Positions 27,603 to 38,080 of a DNA stretch of 64,000 nucleotides are shown here, piece by piece; the first letter of the stretch is position 1, and every line of letters starts with the position of its first letter. Both the position numbers and the translations under genes were made by a program. Source of the DNA: Okeania sp. SIO2C9. GTDB lineage: Bacteria > Cyanobacteriota > Cyanobacteriia > Cyanobacteriales > Microcoleaceae. The notes beneath the pieces are model-generated. The model was not told where the DNA came from. It saw only the letters and a list, made by a program, of their open reading frames with translations, and ran no database searches. The DNA is taken from positions 175,595 to 239,594 of the forward strand of contig NZ_JAAHGO010000001.1 in NCBI RefSeq assembly GCF_010672455.1, given 5' to 3'.

Positions 27603-27724
27603 TAGACATCTCGAGAAAAGAGGCAGTAGGGACGTTGTATGCAACGTCCCTACAGAGTAGGGGGAAATAATTGATAATTTATGGATAATAATTGATTTTA
27701 TTTTGGATTTTTACCAGATGTATT
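27603..27724. repeat. TIR element, TAGACATCTC family, copy 3
   Basis: It runs from TAGACATCTCGAGAAAAGAGG to a decayed CCAGATGTATTA. A near-perfect GTAGGGACGTT..AACGTCCCTAC palindrome (27626-27653) sits inside, the same palindrome as in the MITE at 4911. Confidence 0.7.
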
Positions 27725-28138
27725 ATTAATAAATAATGAATGGCTGATTTTTACATATTTCATAAATTGCTGATGATTAAGCTAATTTTTTTACAAAAGA
27801 AAAACAAGGTAAATTTTCAATACTATATGAACTATTTGTTATTCAAAAATGAAGATTTATTTACAGTTTTGTGGAACACTTAACCTCAATATCTACGAAA
27901 TTAAAAACAAAGGAATGTTCAAATTTTTGCACCAACTATTAAAAGCGAAAAAGACACAGTTAACATCAAACAGAAGTAGATAACAAAAGGAGGAAAAAAG
28001 ATTTAATTTTGACTTTTGCAATAGGTATAGTCAAGAATCAAGGTAGAAATAAACTTTCCTGAATTTTTCTGATCATGACTGATTAACCTGAATATGATAA
28101 TCTATCAGCAATAAAATTCTATTAAAGGAATCTAAATA

Positions 28139-29254
28139 ATGACAAAATTACGAGTAGGTTTATTATTTGGTGGTTGTTCCGGGGAACATGAAGTATCCCT
28201 TAATTCGGCAAAAGCGATCGCTAGTGCTTTAACTCAAGGTCAAAATACAGACAAATACGAATTGATGCCAATTTACATTCAAAAAGATGGTCGTTGGCAA
28301 GCAACTGATTTTTCTCAACAAGTTTTGGAGTCTGGCAACCTACCATCATTGCCGCTTATAGATGGAAATCAGAATGATAGTTCCGAGACTGAAACCACCT
28401 CCTCTCTTGCTTCTCAAACCTCGTCTTACCTCTGGCAAACTCCTCCTCAAGCAGCTCAGATAGATGTGTGGTTTCCAGTGCTTCACGGTCCCAATGGCGA
28501 AGATGGTACTATACAGGGTTTACTGAAGTTAATGCAGGTTCCATTTGTGGGGTCTGGGGTTTTGGGGTCCGCAATGGGTATGGATAAGATCGCGATGAAA
28601 ATGGCTTTTGCTCAAGCAGGTTTGCCCCAGGTAAAATATCAGGCAGTGACGCGATCGCAGATTTGGTCTAATCCTTGTGTGTTTCCCAAACTGTGCGATG
28701 ATATTGAGGCAGCTTTAGGATATCCCTGTTTTGTTAAACCTGCTAATTTAGGTTCGTCAGTGGGTATTGCTAAGGTGCGGTCGCGCTCGGAATTGGAAAC
28801 TGCTTTGGATAATGCTGCTAGTTATGACCGTCGCATTATTGTTGAAGCGGGTGTAGAAGCGAGAGAGTTGGAATGTGCGGTGCTGGGGAATGATTTGCCG
28901 AAAGCTTCTGTGGTGGGAGAGATTACTTTTGACAGTGATTTTTATGATTATGAAACTAAGTATACAGAAGGAAAAGCAGAGTTATTTATTCCAGCGCGAG
29001 TCAGTGAAGCGATCGCTGCTCAAATTCAAGAAATGGCAACTCAAGCATTTTTAGCTGTGGATGCTGCGGGTTTAGCTAGAGTAGATTTTTTCTATGTGGA
29101 GAAAACAGGGGAAATTTTTATTAATGAAATTAATACCATGCCTGGTTTTACTGCGACAAGTATGTATCCTATGCTTTGGAAAGCTAGTGGCATTCCTTTT
29201 TCTGAGTTAGTAGACTGTTTAATTCAGTTAGCTTTAGAAAGACATTCTCATTGA
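28139..29254 (+). CDS. ddl: D-alanine--D-alanine ligase
   Basis: This 371-residue ATP-grasp enzyme makes the D-Ala-D-Ala dipeptide for peptidoglycan in the cytosol. It starts with [20 protein letters not shown], the classical N-terminal signature, then has [16 protein letters not shown], the ATP-grasp region ([31 protein letters not shown]) and the metal/substrate motif [15 protein letters not shown]. The length is typical and an AAAGGAATC ribosome site precedes ATG 28139. The stop lies directly before a GGCAGAA heptamer array (29255-29290), but unlike in the oxidative cluster the array is not translated. Confidence 0.97.
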   Translation: MTKLRVGLLFGGCSGEHEVSLNSAKAIASALTQGQNTDKYELMPIYIQKDGRWQATDFSQQVLESGNLPSLPLIDGNQNDSSETETTSSLASQTSSYLWQTPPQAAQIDVWFPVLHGPNGEDGTIQGLLKLMQVPFVGSGVLGSAMGMDKIAMKMAFAQAGLPQVKYQAVTRSQIWSNPCVFPKLCDDIEAALGYPCFVKPANLGSSVGIAKVRSRSELETALDNAASYDRRIIVEAGVEARELECAVLGNDLPKASVVGEITFDSDFYDYETKYTEGKAELFIPARVSEAIAAQIQEMATQAFLAVDAAGLARVDFFYVEKTGEIFINEINTMPGFTATSMYPMLWKASGIPFSELVDCLIQLALERHSH

Positions 29255-29365
29255 AGAAGGCAGAAGGCAGAAGGCAGGAGGCAGAAGGGAAAATTGCTTA
29301 TGGATAGTTAAAATTTTGATGTAGGTTGGGTAGAGCGACAGCGAAACCCAACATTTATCATTATT

Positions 29366-29465
29366 AGGACTTACGCAAAGAAACCCGGTTTCTACGAGAA
29401 ATCCTTGTTTTGAACAGTAAACGTATACGAGAAACCGGGTTTCTGGGTTCACCTGCGTAAGTCCT
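29366..29465. repeat. TIR element, AGGACTTACGCA family, 100 bp
   Basis: AGGACTTACGCA at the left and TGCGTAAGTCCT at the right are exact 12-bp inverted repeats; just inside, GAAACCCGGTTTCT and AGAAACCGGGTTTCT form a second inverted layer. It ends precisely where the recognisable part of the IS1 transposase begins. Single ends of the same family occur at 18022, 18611 and 31863. Confidence 0.85.
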
Positions 29466-30111
29466 GAGGAATTAGTCGTACAATGAATCTAGCCTACAAT
29501 ACAGTGGTTAGTTTGATCAGAGCAGCTTCTCAAAAAGGGCAAATGATTCATAATGCCCATGTACAGAATATAGAAACCTCACAAATCAGTAGTGACGAAT
29601 TTTGGTCATTTGTTCAAAAAAACAAAAACACTCTGAGATCAATGAATTGACACAAGGGGATTGTTGGATTGGGATGACTCAAGCATCATCAACGGGATTA
29701 ATTTTGGCCACTCGTGTCGGTAAACACACTGACCAGTTCATCACAGAATTAATCACCAATACAGAAGGGAAAACTAACTGTAAACAGTGGCATACTGATG
29801 ATTGGGGAGGGTATGAACGAGTTTTACCTCCAGAAGTCAAACATATTATCGGTAAAGACCAGACTCAACATAAGGAGCGAACTAATGGTATTGTCCGACA
29901 GCAGATAGGTCGCTGGCATCGCCGACAGAATAAATTTGGTAAGGTCTGGGAGCAGACAGAGATAACAGTTAGGTTAGCGATCGCCTACTTTAATTGGATC
30001 TGGGTTCATACTCGCAAGAACAATACTGCTGCCCAAAGGTCGGGGTTGACGATCGCTCCTTGGAAGTGGAATGATCTAATTACCTATCCCACACTTTGTT
30101 GATGCACTACC
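29466..30111 (+). mobile_element. 5'-truncated IS1-family element
   Basis: The transposase sequence is readable from GISRTMNLAYNTV just after 29465, but the N-terminal zinc-finger part and the left end are missing, cut off by the 100-bp repeat at 29366. An initial frame from ATG 29483 ends at TGA 29648-29650. The DDE part lies in the -1 frame to stop 30102: GDCWIGMTQAS, WHTDDWGGYERV, ERTNGIVRQQIGRWHRR, typical of IS1 InsB. At 29617-29623 the heptamer A AAA AAC is in the right phase for -1 slippage, as in IS1. GTTGATGCACTACC at 30098-30111 is the probable right end. Not able to transpose on its own. Confidence 0.8.
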
Positions 30112-30259
30112 GATTATTACTGGTGCGAGGGCAAGTTCATCTAAATAATTTGTCACCCCGTGAGGAAAAATACTTCTAACTTCTGACTTCTAACTTCCTT
30201 CCGTGTCAGGTATCAGTGAAGGAAAATTTTCCTTCTCCTGACTCCTGAGTTCTTCTCCG

Positions 30260-30868
30260 TTAGGCTTTTACCTTTCTAGTATTTCTTGTTCCAGCTAGCA
30301 TTAAACCGCTAAGTGCGATCAAACCTAATGTGAGGCTCGGTTCCGGGGTCGCTGCTACTACTGTAGTGTCTGTACCTGCCCCCGGGTTTGCGTTTATGGT
30401 TTCTTGAGAAATATAGACATGGCTCTCACCCGCTACAGCCGCATTCAATTCAATCCTATTATCGCTTGTAGCATAAAAATTCACATCAAAAAAGTTAACA
30501 TAGTCTACTACATCGCCCACATTCAGGGTATCTAAATCTATTTTGCCTAGGTCTAAATTATATGTAAAACTGCGGTAGTGGTATCTGTCTGGGTCATCTA
30601 CGTCCCCCAACTCGTATGTCGTGCCATCCCATACTAGAGTCATTTCCCCGTACAACTCATCAAAGGTAATCAGATTGTCTGTGTCATCAGTCGCATCTTC
30701 ACCACTCCACGTCAACGTCACGTCTCCTTGGGTAGTGGTAAATGTGGTGGTAAATGATGCTGCTTGGGCTGGGGCGAGAAAGAGGGAAAAGGCGGCTCCA
30801 AAGAAAACGGTCGTCGCGCCGAGAGCTGTCAGGATCTGCTTGCTTATGTTGCTGAAATTCATGTTCAT
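30260..30868 (-). CDS. PEP-CTERM sorting-signal exported protein
   Basis: This 202-residue protein runs from ATG 30868 (the frame upstream would need GTG). A signal peptide (about 1-37: ISKQILTALGATTVFFGAAF, cleaved near AQAAS) precedes an acidic, beta-rich domain (TFTTTQGDVTLTWSG, YHYRSFTYNLDLGKI). The C-terminus is a classical sorting tag: ATPEPS, a hydrophobic span (LTLGLIALSGLMLAG) and a basic tail (TRNTRKVKA). Such proteins are processed by exosortase and released to the surface or matrix. An AGG ribosome site lies 5 bases upstream of the ATG. Confidence 0.9.
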   Translation of the reverse strand: MNMNFSNISKQILTALGATTVFFGAAFSLFLAPAQAASFTTTFTTTQGDVTLTWSGEDATDDTDNLITFDELYGEMTLVWDGTTYELGDVDDPDRYHYRSFTYNLDLGKIDLDTLNVGDVVDYVNFFDVNFYATSDNRIELNAAVAGESHVYISQETINANPGAGTDTTVVAATPEPSLTLGLIALSGLMLAGTRNTRKVKA

Positions 30869-31093
30869 TGTACCTGTATGTGTGTGAAAAAAATGTAAAA
30901 AAAACACTTATAATAATTTTACCTTACATGATCGTACCCCCCCCAATTTTATATGTCAAGACGATTTAGCAAACTTCATTGAATTTTTAATAATTGCGTA
31001 AATATACTGAAAACAATGTAAAAAAAATTTTTTATAAATAAATTGGCAAAGCGAATTTGATATTATATGCCTATAATATTCTTACATCCATTT

Positions 31094-31900
31094 ATGACAG
31101 AAATTACTAAAACATCGTCATTTGACAGCCATTTAGAAGCTGTCAGAGGCCAAAGGGACATTTATCAGGAGATGTTAGACCACAAGCGATCGCCTCAGAC
31201 TAAACGTGCTTATGCTAGCGACATAAAAGATTTTTTCGGATTTTTTGATATGCAGCCAACTCCTGCAACTATTAAGGAGTTCCTAAGCTTAACCAAAGTA
31301 GAAGCAACTGCATTAGTTTTGAAGTGGAAAAACCATCTAGTAGAACGCGGTCTCAAGATGTCGTCAATCTCTCGTAAAGTAGGCAGCATAAAGGCTTTAG
31401 TTAAATTCAGCAATGATATAGTGGCTTGTGATTGGGTGTTGACTTCTGAAGCTTTGGTTTGCAGTAGGGGTATTCAAAAGTATAGAGATACCACAGGAGT
31501 CTCACCAGATTGGATTAATAAAATGTTGCTGCATCCAGACCGCTCAACCTTAATTGGCAAGAGAGATTACGCTATATTGCAGCTTCTATGGGGCAACGCT
31601 TTGAGACGTGCTGAAGTTGTCAGTATTAGTCTTGATGATTGGGATGGCGTTCGTGGTAACGATGCGGAGCATAATCGCTATTTATGGGTTATGGGTAAAG
31701 GCAGAGCTGACAAGGAACGAATAACCCTAAACCCTAATACTATTAATGCTTTGAAAGTGTGGCTAGATGCCAGGTTTAGATATGTTGGAGATACCAATAA
31801 GGCTATGTTTATCAGCCTAGATAGAGTGAATAAAGGTAATAGATTGAGAGACCAACATATACAGGACTTACGCACATACACTATATATAGCGTCTATTAA
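31094..31900 (+). pseudogene. Tyrosine recombinase (phage integrase family), C-terminally truncated
   Basis: An N-terminal SAM-like core-binding domain (about 10-130: SPQTKRAYASDIKDFFGFF) is followed by the start of the catalytic domain with the first arginine (GNALRRAEVVSIS) and the beta-hairpin lysine (MGKGRADKERI). The frame is then diverted at DQHIQ into GGACTTACGCACATACAC, the end of the AGGACTTACGCA repeat family, and stops at 31898-31900. The HxxR box and the catalytic tyrosine are therefore absent, so it cannot catalyse recombination. A start at 31067 is also possible. Confidence 0.85.
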
Positions 31901-32072
31901 TCTAGGCGATCGCTTGAAAAATTATAGGGATCGCCTGAACATCAAAATTATAATAACTAATACAAAGATACGCTAATATAATTTATTTTCGCTCTATTTA
32001 GATGTTGCTAATTGTAAATCATTTCCCCCGCTCCCCTACTCCCCTACTCCCCTACTCCTGAAAAAGACTTTT

Positions 32073-34514
32073 TCAGCAAGCCCTACTTAACCCCTCCAAC
32101 TTCGCCACTTCAAACCGAGTCTTCAACACAGAATCAGGATTCAAACTAATAGAATCAATCCCCAACTCTACCAACAACTGCGCAAACTCAGGATGATCGC
32201 TCGGCGCCTGACCACAAATACCAATCTTACGCCCACACTCATGAGCAATAGTAATCGCAATCTTAATCATTCGCCTCACAGCATCATGGCGTTCGTCAAA
32301 AATATCTGCTACTAATGCCGAATCTCGGTCTAAACCCAACACCAACTGAGTCAAATCATTCGACCCAATAGAAAATCCATCAAACACTTCAGCAAACTGT
32401 TCGATTAAAATCACATTACTCGGTAACTCACACATCACATAAACCTGCAAACCATTGTCACCCCTCTCCAAACCATACTTAGCCATCTCCTCTAAAACCT
32501 TCATTCCTTCTTGAGGTGTACGACAAAACGGAATCATCGGAATTACATTTGCCAATCCCATTTCATCCCGCACTCGCTTCAGCGCCAGACATTCCAAACC
32601 AAATGCTTCCCGATATTTAGGATGATAATAACGAGACGCACCCCGCCAACCAATCATCGGATTTTCTTCATCAGGTTCAAACTGTTTCCCTCCCAATAAA
32701 TTGGCATATTCATTACTCTTAAAATCGCTCATCCGCACAATCACAGGTTTCGGATAAAAAGCAGCAGCGATCGCTCCCATCCCATAAGCTAGGCGATCGA
32801 TAAAGAAATCTGCCTTATTTTCATATCCCATAGTCAAATCAGAAATTTGTGCCTTTTCCGCCTCATCTTCCACTTCATCAAAATGCAGCAATGCTAAAGG
32901 ATGCACCCCAATATGATTAGCAATTACAAACTCCAATCTAGCCAAACCCACACCATCAACAGGAAGTGCCGATAACCGAAAAGCTTCCTCTGGGTTGCCC
33001 ACATTCATCAAAATGCGAGTGCGAGTTTCTGGCAAATCATCCAATACTGTTTCCACAACCTCAAACGGGAGCAACCCATCATAAACTATCCCCACTTCTC
33101 CCTCAGCACAGTCAACAGTTATCGCCTGACTATTGTACAATAGTTTCGTAGCATTTTCGCAACCAACAATCGCCGGAATACCCATCTCCCGCGCAATAAT
33201 TGCAGCATGACAAGTACGACCACCTTGGTTAGTAACTATAGCGCTAGCCTTTTTCATAATGGGTTCCCAGTCGGGGTCAGTTTTGTTAGTTACTAACACC
33301 TCCCCTGGTTTAAATTCAGAAATGTTATGGGTATCCAGAATAACGCGCACTTTACCTTGACCGATCGCCTGACCCACAGCACGACCTGTTAACAACACTT
33401 TCCCTTTCTCCTGCAACTGATAACTACGCAGCATATTCTCAGATTTTTGAGATTGCACTGTTTCTGGTCGCGCCTGAACTATATATAAACTCTCGGTTAT
33501 GCCATCCTTTGCCCATTCAATATCCATCGGCGTATAACTACCGCGTACTTGGGAATAATGGTCTTCGATAATTATCGCCCAATGGGCAAGTTGCAGAATT
33601 TCATCATCACTTAGAGCAAACTTTTGTTGCTGTCGCTCTGGTACGGGTACGTTTTTAATCGAATTACCGCCATCATAAACCATTTTCAGAGCTTTAGTGC
33701 CCAGGCGTTTGTTGAGAATAGTACGGAAACCTTCCCGGAGAGTTGGTTTAAATACTAAGTATTCATCGGGGTTGACTGCGCCTTGTACGACATTTTCCCC
33801 TAAACCATAAGCTGCTGTGATTAGGGCAGCATTTTTGAACCCAGTTTCGGTATCTATAGAAAACATGACACCAGAGGTAGCAAGGTCAGAGCGCACCATT
33901 TTTTGCACCCCAACTGAGAGGGCAACATCGAAGTGGTCGAAACCGTTGATAGTGCGGTAGGAGATAGCACGGTCAGTGAATACTGATGCGAAACACTTAT
34001 GGGCTGCTTTAAGTACATTTTTGACCCCGTGAATATGGAGGTAAGTTTCCTGTTGTCCGGCAAAACTGGCATCTGGCAAGTCTTCGGCAGTAGCACTGGA
34101 GCGCACGGCAACATCTGTGTCTTGACCGTAGAGGTAACAAAGGGTTTCATAGCTGAGGGCGATCGCTTTTTCTAGTTCTGCTGGAAAGGGTGTATTCATT
34201 ATCAATGCTCGCGCCTTTTTGCCCCGTTGTTGCAAATTTTTCATATCTTCAACATCAAGGTCGGCAAATAGTAGACGCAGTTTTGCTTCTAAACCAGCAG
34301 ATTTGATGAAGTAACGATAGGCGTAAGCAGTGGTAGCGAAACCATTAGGAATATTGATGTTTTTGGGGGTAAGTTGTTGCATCATTTCTCCTAAAGATGC
34401 GTTTTTACCTCCTACTAAAGGAATGTCATTAATATTAACTTCATCAAACCACAATACTAAGCTTTTCTCTTTAGCAGTAAAAGTCTTATTTTGAATTGTT
34501 ACTGTTTTTAGCAT
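32073..34514 (-). CDS. ppsA: Phosphoenolpyruvate synthase
   Basis: This 813-residue cytosolic enzyme converts pyruvate and ATP to PEP, AMP and phosphate in gluconeogenic carbon flow. The N-terminal nucleotide-binding domain has GGKNASLGEM and VAVRSSATAEDLPDASFAGQQ; the swivelling phosphohistidine domain has GGRTCHAAIIAREMGIPA; the C-terminal PEP/pyruvate TIM barrel has RMSDFKSNEYA and the closing GICGQAPSDHPEF. The length fits the family. The stop is 70 bp from a small CTACTCCC array. It is alone on its strand. Confidence 0.96.
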   Translation of the reverse strand: MLKTVTIQNKTFTAKEKSLVLWFDEVNINDIPLVGGKNASLGEMMQQLTPKNINIPNGFATTAYAYRYFIKSAGLEAKLRLLFADLDVEDMKNLQQRGKKARALIMNTPFPAELEKAIALSYETLCYLYGQDTDVAVRSSATAEDLPDASFAGQQETYLHIHGVKNVLKAAHKCFASVFTDRAISYRTINGFDHFDVALSVGVQKMVRSDLATSGVMFSIDTETGFKNAALITAAYGLGENVVQGAVNPDEYLVFKPTLREGFRTILNKRLGTKALKMVYDGGNSIKNVPVPERQQQKFALSDDEILQLAHWAIIIEDHYSQVRGSYTPMDIEWAKDGITESLYIVQARPETVQSQKSENMLRSYQLQEKGKVLLTGRAVGQAIGQGKVRVILDTHNISEFKPGEVLVTNKTDPDWEPIMKKASAIVTNQGGRTCHAAIIAREMGIPAIVGCENATKLLYNSQAITVDCAEGEVGIVYDGLLPFEVVETVLDDLPETRTRILMNVGNPEEAFRLSALPVDGVGLARLEFVIANHIGVHPLALLHFDEVEDEAEKAQISDLTMGYENKADFFIDRLAYGMGAIAAAFYPKPVIVRMSDFKSNEYANLLGGKQFEPDEENPMIGWRGASRYYHPKYREAFGLECLALKRVRDEMGLANVIPMIPFCRTPQEGMKVLEEMAKYGLERGDNGLQVYVMCELPSNVILIEQFAEVFDGFSIGSNDLTQLVLGLDRDSALVADIFDERHDAVRRMIKIAITIAHECGRKIGICGQAPSDHPEFAQLLVELGIDSISLNPDSVLKTRFEVAKLEGLSRAC

Positions 34515-35392
34515 TGCTTTTATTTCTCCTAAAATTAAGCTGTTTCATCACGTCACGGTGCAGCTTGGATAGAATTTTGTCACAAATTTATATTCAAGGC
34601 AAATCACTATATTTTTGCCTTTTAAAAACTTTTATTGTTAACGATCAATAATATATATCACATTGATCCCTGATAATCATTTACTGATTTATAGTTGTTT
34701 ATTATCCATCTATATTATTAAAGGAATTCTGTTCAAATAATTTATTCCTCTATTAATATTTTAATTAAACTCTATGTGACCGACAACTTTTATGAGGTAT
34801 ACATCTTAGTTACCAAAAGTAAAAAAATGTTGATAGGAGTAGTGTAGAGGTACTTATTACAAAAGATTAAGCGCTTTAATAATTCTATAAAGGGGGTTTG
34901 ACTGCGACTCATCTGAGGCAGACACATTACTGAGGCTTATAATTAACCTTAAACAGGAATCAAATAACGATGGTTAATCCCTTTTTTTTAATACCAACTA
35001 TAGTTAAGTTAATATATAGCAGAAGGAAGAAGAAAGAAGGAAGAGGGAAGAAGGAAAAATATTGCTTTGTCTGAGTTTTAAGCTGTCGATCTGTCCTAAC
35101 CTTTCCTTCGACTGCTATATTAAGTTTCTTTGGCATTTTTACTTACATAAAAGGTATTAAATAACCTTTATATATCTGTAAAAATGTTGATTTTAATCTC
35201 AAAAATATAGCAACTGTCAGGTTAGTTAGAACAATTAGTGCGAGCATCTTGCTCGCGTTATAAATCATCATAATTAGGGCGAACGGGCAAGATGCCCATT
35301 CCACAAAACTATTAAAATTATCCAGCATTTATGCAACGAGGGAAAAAAGTAGAAAAATTCTCCCCATTCCCCTACTCCCCTACTCCTCCACT
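34515..35392. other. Gene-free spacer upstream of ppsA with one TIR element
   Basis: AT-rich and without a supported frame. It holds the TATAGCAG element at 35014-35121, a TAGTGCGAGCATCTTGCTCGC inverted repeat at about 35234-35256 and a CCCCTACTC array at about 35365-35390. The promoter of ppsA should lie in the left part, but no clear box is seen. Confidence 0.5.
35014..35121. repeat. TIR element, TATAGCAG family, reverse copy
   Basis: It runs from ATATAGCAGAAGGAAGAAG to CCTTCGACTGCTATAT. Read in reverse it has GAAGGAAAGGTTAGGACAGATCG.., AAACTCAGACAA.. and the CTTCTTCC run, in the order seen at 46200, 48380 and 54544. Confidence 0.75.
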
Positions 35393-37411
35393 CTAATTCG
35401 CTGCCGCCTCTGCTACAGTCGTAATTACTTCCTGGAATATCACCTCATCTTTACGAGGGTCCGCATGAGCAACTTTTACCTCTAGACGATCGCCCACATT
35501 GACAGACCGACCAAACCTCATCGCCAACTCTAACCCCAACTCTTCCAATAACACCAAGCCTAAATTAATTTCTTCTTTCAACCACCGAATTATCAATGCT
35601 TGCCAAACCTCATCAGAATTACGTCGCAAATATTCCAATCCCCAGTAACGGTTAGTAAATCTTTCCACACTAGAAGCTTCTTTGACAGCAGGAACTAAAC
35701 TCATTACTATTTCTTGCATCTGGTCTCGACTAAAAGGTAACTCCTCTCCTCGTAAATGAGCTTTAATTTGAAAGTGAGCCAATAGATCGCTATAACGCCG
35801 AATCGGAGAAGTAACCTGAACATAAGTTTCTAAGGCCAAACTAGCGTGACGAGCTGGTATAATCCCCATTTCACTTTTAGGCATACATCTACGCATGGCA
35901 CAAGAGCGAACTGGCCCAGCAGGCAATAATATTAGTTCGGCCTCTGGTGGAAGTTCCGGTTGAGGTTGACTGCGATAAGGAAGTGGAATATTATTTTCTT
36001 GACCATATTTTGCCCCAACCTCTCCTGCCATAATCATCATCTCTGCCACGAGCTGTCTTGATGGTGAATCATCCAATACCTCTACTTTTACTTCCTCACC
36101 CTCAACTTTAATCACTGACTCTGGCATATATATACTAATAGAGCCTTGTGACTGTCGCCACTGAAATCTTTGTTTAGCCAACTGATTGAGAACATGAATT
36201 TCTGGCTCTAGCTTAATCTGTAACTGTAACATTTCATCTACATCATCATAAGTCAGACGGTAGGTAGGTTTGATTAAGCTAGCGTGAATACTGTAGTCTA
36301 CAACTTCCCCACTTTCATCTAAAATAACGCCAAAACTCAAAGCACTACAAATTTGTCCCTGAATCAGACTCATTGGTCCTGTGGCCAACTCTGAGGGGAA
36401 CATGGGAATTATACCAGTGGGTAAATATAATGTAGTAGTTCTTCGCCTTGCGTCTAGGTCTAACTCATCACCAGGAGTAAGTAAGCGAGTCGGATCAGCA
36501 ATATGTACCCATATCTTTTGTCGGTCGTTTTCTAAAAATTCGATACTGAGGCCATCATCTATTTCTTTTGTGCTTTCATCGTCTATGGTATAGACCTTTA
36601 GATGAGTTAAATCCAAACGGTTTGTGTCTGGATCTGGCGGGGGAAATTGCAGGCAGCTTTGAGCCACTTCTAGTACCTTGGTAGAAAAATGTTTTGGAAT
36701 CTGACTACGTCGCAGAAATAGATTTTCATGTTCGCTCCATATACCTAGATCCATTAATAGTTTAAACGCTGCTTCTGGAGTTTCGGGTAATTCTAAGACT
36801 GCCAAGGTATCCATTGCCTGGGTACGATTAGAAGCTTCTTCTCCATAAGTCGCCAATTTTTCTATTACATCTAGGCGGTTATAATCGCTTGGTTGCCACT
36901 CTACCTCTTCTCCTGCTAGTCGGTTACGCACCCGGAGTAAAAAGTTTTCTAGTTCTTGTTGTTTTTGTTTTTGGACTTCTTGCTGATGTTTGATTTCTCC
37001 TACTTGAGCTATAGGTCGGGGTTCGTAGCGATCGCCTTTTTGCTTAAAGTAGAGTTTATCGTCTGATAGTAATATGTATGCTGCGTAACATTGGGCTGGT
37101 GTTTGTTCTGAAAATAGCAGTAAGGCCATTTCTTCTGGATTTACTGTTTCTGCTTCTTCTACCAGTAGTTCCCATGCTAATTCTATACTTGAAGGGTCTA
37201 TATAAGTTTCTACTTCCTGAAGAAATTTGGGAATTTCTGATGATTTGTAACTTTCTCCTGCTACTTCATAACTGATTTGCTTTGGAGGTATGCTGTGAGA
37301 TTGACCATTTGCTTCCACCACGACCCAGTTTTTTTTACCATCTGGACGTTCTGCTATGGCTAGTCGCCGTTCTCCATGCAATCTAAATTCAATTAATTTT
37401 CCCTTCTCCAC
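35393..37411 (-). CDS. RNase II / RNase R (RNB) family exoribonuclease
   Basis: This 672-residue protein would degrade RNA 3' to 5' in the cytosol. The RNB domain begins at about 265: TIDDESTKEIDDGLSIE (metal-binding aspartates), HIADPTRLLTPGDELDLDAR, and later SPIRRYSDLLAHFQIKAHL. The N-terminal ~200 residues are a cyanobacterium/plastid-type extension in place of canonical cold-shock domains, and a short S1-like end is at the C-terminus (VNVGDRLEVKVAHADPRKDEVIFQEV). It ends the operon RDD gene, rpmG, rpsR, rnb, 155 bp after rpsR, an order common in cyanobacteria. Confidence 0.9.
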   Translation of the reverse strand: MEKGKLIEFRLHGERRLAIAERPDGKKNWVVVEANGQSHSIPPKQISYEVAGESYKSSEIPKFLQEVETYIDPSSIELAWELLVEEAETVNPEEMALLLFSEQTPAQCYAAYILLSDDKLYFKQKGDRYEPRPIAQVGEIKHQQEVQKQKQQELENFLLRVRNRLAGEEVEWQPSDYNRLDVIEKLATYGEEASNRTQAMDTLAVLELPETPEAAFKLLMDLGIWSEHENLFLRRSQIPKHFSTKVLEVAQSCLQFPPPDPDTNRLDLTHLKVYTIDDESTKEIDDGLSIEFLENDRQKIWVHIADPTRLLTPGDELDLDARRRTTTLYLPTGIIPMFPSELATGPMSLIQGQICSALSFGVILDESGEVVDYSIHASLIKPTYRLTYDDVDEMLQLQIKLEPEIHVLNQLAKQRFQWRQSQGSISIYMPESVIKVEGEEVKVEVLDDSPSRQLVAEMMIMAGEVGAKYGQENNIPLPYRSQPQPELPPEAELILLPAGPVRSCAMRRCMPKSEMGIIPARHASLALETYVQVTSPIRRYSDLLAHFQIKAHLRGEELPFSRDQMQEIVMSLVPAVKEASSVERFTNRYWGLEYLRRNSDEVWQALIIRWLKEEINLGLVLLEELGLELAMRFGRSVNVGDRLEVKVAHADPRKDEVIFQEVITTVAEAAAN

Positions 37412-37566
37412 TTTTCCTTATTTATATATCCCTATAAATTTTCAATTGCCTTGGCTTGGGTTGTGGTTTTTGCTAGTTTAGTTTGAGATTTTTTGACTTT
37501 GGCTTTTTTCTTAATATTTAACTTTTTCAGATTTTTCCAAAATCTCAAATCTCAAACACTCTATCT

Positions 37567-37785
37567 TCAGGTTTCTCTATTAACGTAGGGTAATAAAGCT
37601 ACTAATCTAGCTCTTTTGATACTTTTCGTTAAATCTCTCTGCTGTTTTGAAGTTAAACCAGTTATTCTTCTTGGCAGAATTTTACCTCTTTCTGTAACAT
37701 ATTTCTTTAGTAGTTCCACATCTTTATAGTCGATTGGATCTCCTGGTTTAATTGGTGATACTCTTTTACGGAAGTAATTCGCCAT
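37567..37785 (-). CDS. rpsR: 30S ribosomal protein S18
   Basis: This 72-residue small-subunit protein contains [50 protein letters not shown], the S18 signature that contacts 16S RNA and S6. The length is typical of cyanobacteria. It is between rpmG (73 bp upstream) and the RNase gene, on the same strand. Confidence 0.97.
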   Translation of the reverse strand: MANYFRKRVSPIKPGDPIDYKDVELLKKYVTERGKILPRRITGLTSKQQRDLTKSIKRARLVALLPYVNRET

Positions 37786-37858
37786 TTCTAATTATTTGTT
37801 AGTTATTTTTGTTTACGTTTTAGTTATTTACTTACTATTTTTAATACTCACTGAATTT

Positions 37859-38047
37859 TTACTTAATTTCTTTGTGAACTGTATGTTTATTACAGTGAGT
37901 ACAGAATTTCTTCAATTCTAATCTTGAGGTTGTATTCCTGCGGTTTTTAGTTGTTGTATACCTAGACACACCTTGTGAACGTTTATTGGAATTTGTTCTA
38001 CACTCTGTGCATTCTAGTGTAATAACAATTCTGACTCCTTTAGCCAT
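37859..38047 (-). CDS. rpmG: 50S ribosomal protein L33
   Basis: This 62-residue large-subunit protein has two intact CxxC pairs (CTEC and CTHC), so it is the zinc-binding form. It starts [16 protein letters not shown] and has [22 protein letters not shown]. It is 33 bp downstream of the RDD gene and co-directional with rpsR. Confidence 0.97.
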   Translation of the reverse strand: MAKGVRIVITLECTECRTNSNKRSQGVSRYTTTKNRRNTTSRLELKKFCTHCNKHTVHKEIK

Positions 38048-38080
38048 TTTTCAGTTTCCATGAATGTTAGACACAAATTA

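Noticed and set aside
35143-35328. 61-codon minus-strand frame
   Set aside because: It crosses the GCGAGCATCTTGCTCGC inverted repeat and has no motif or ribosome site.
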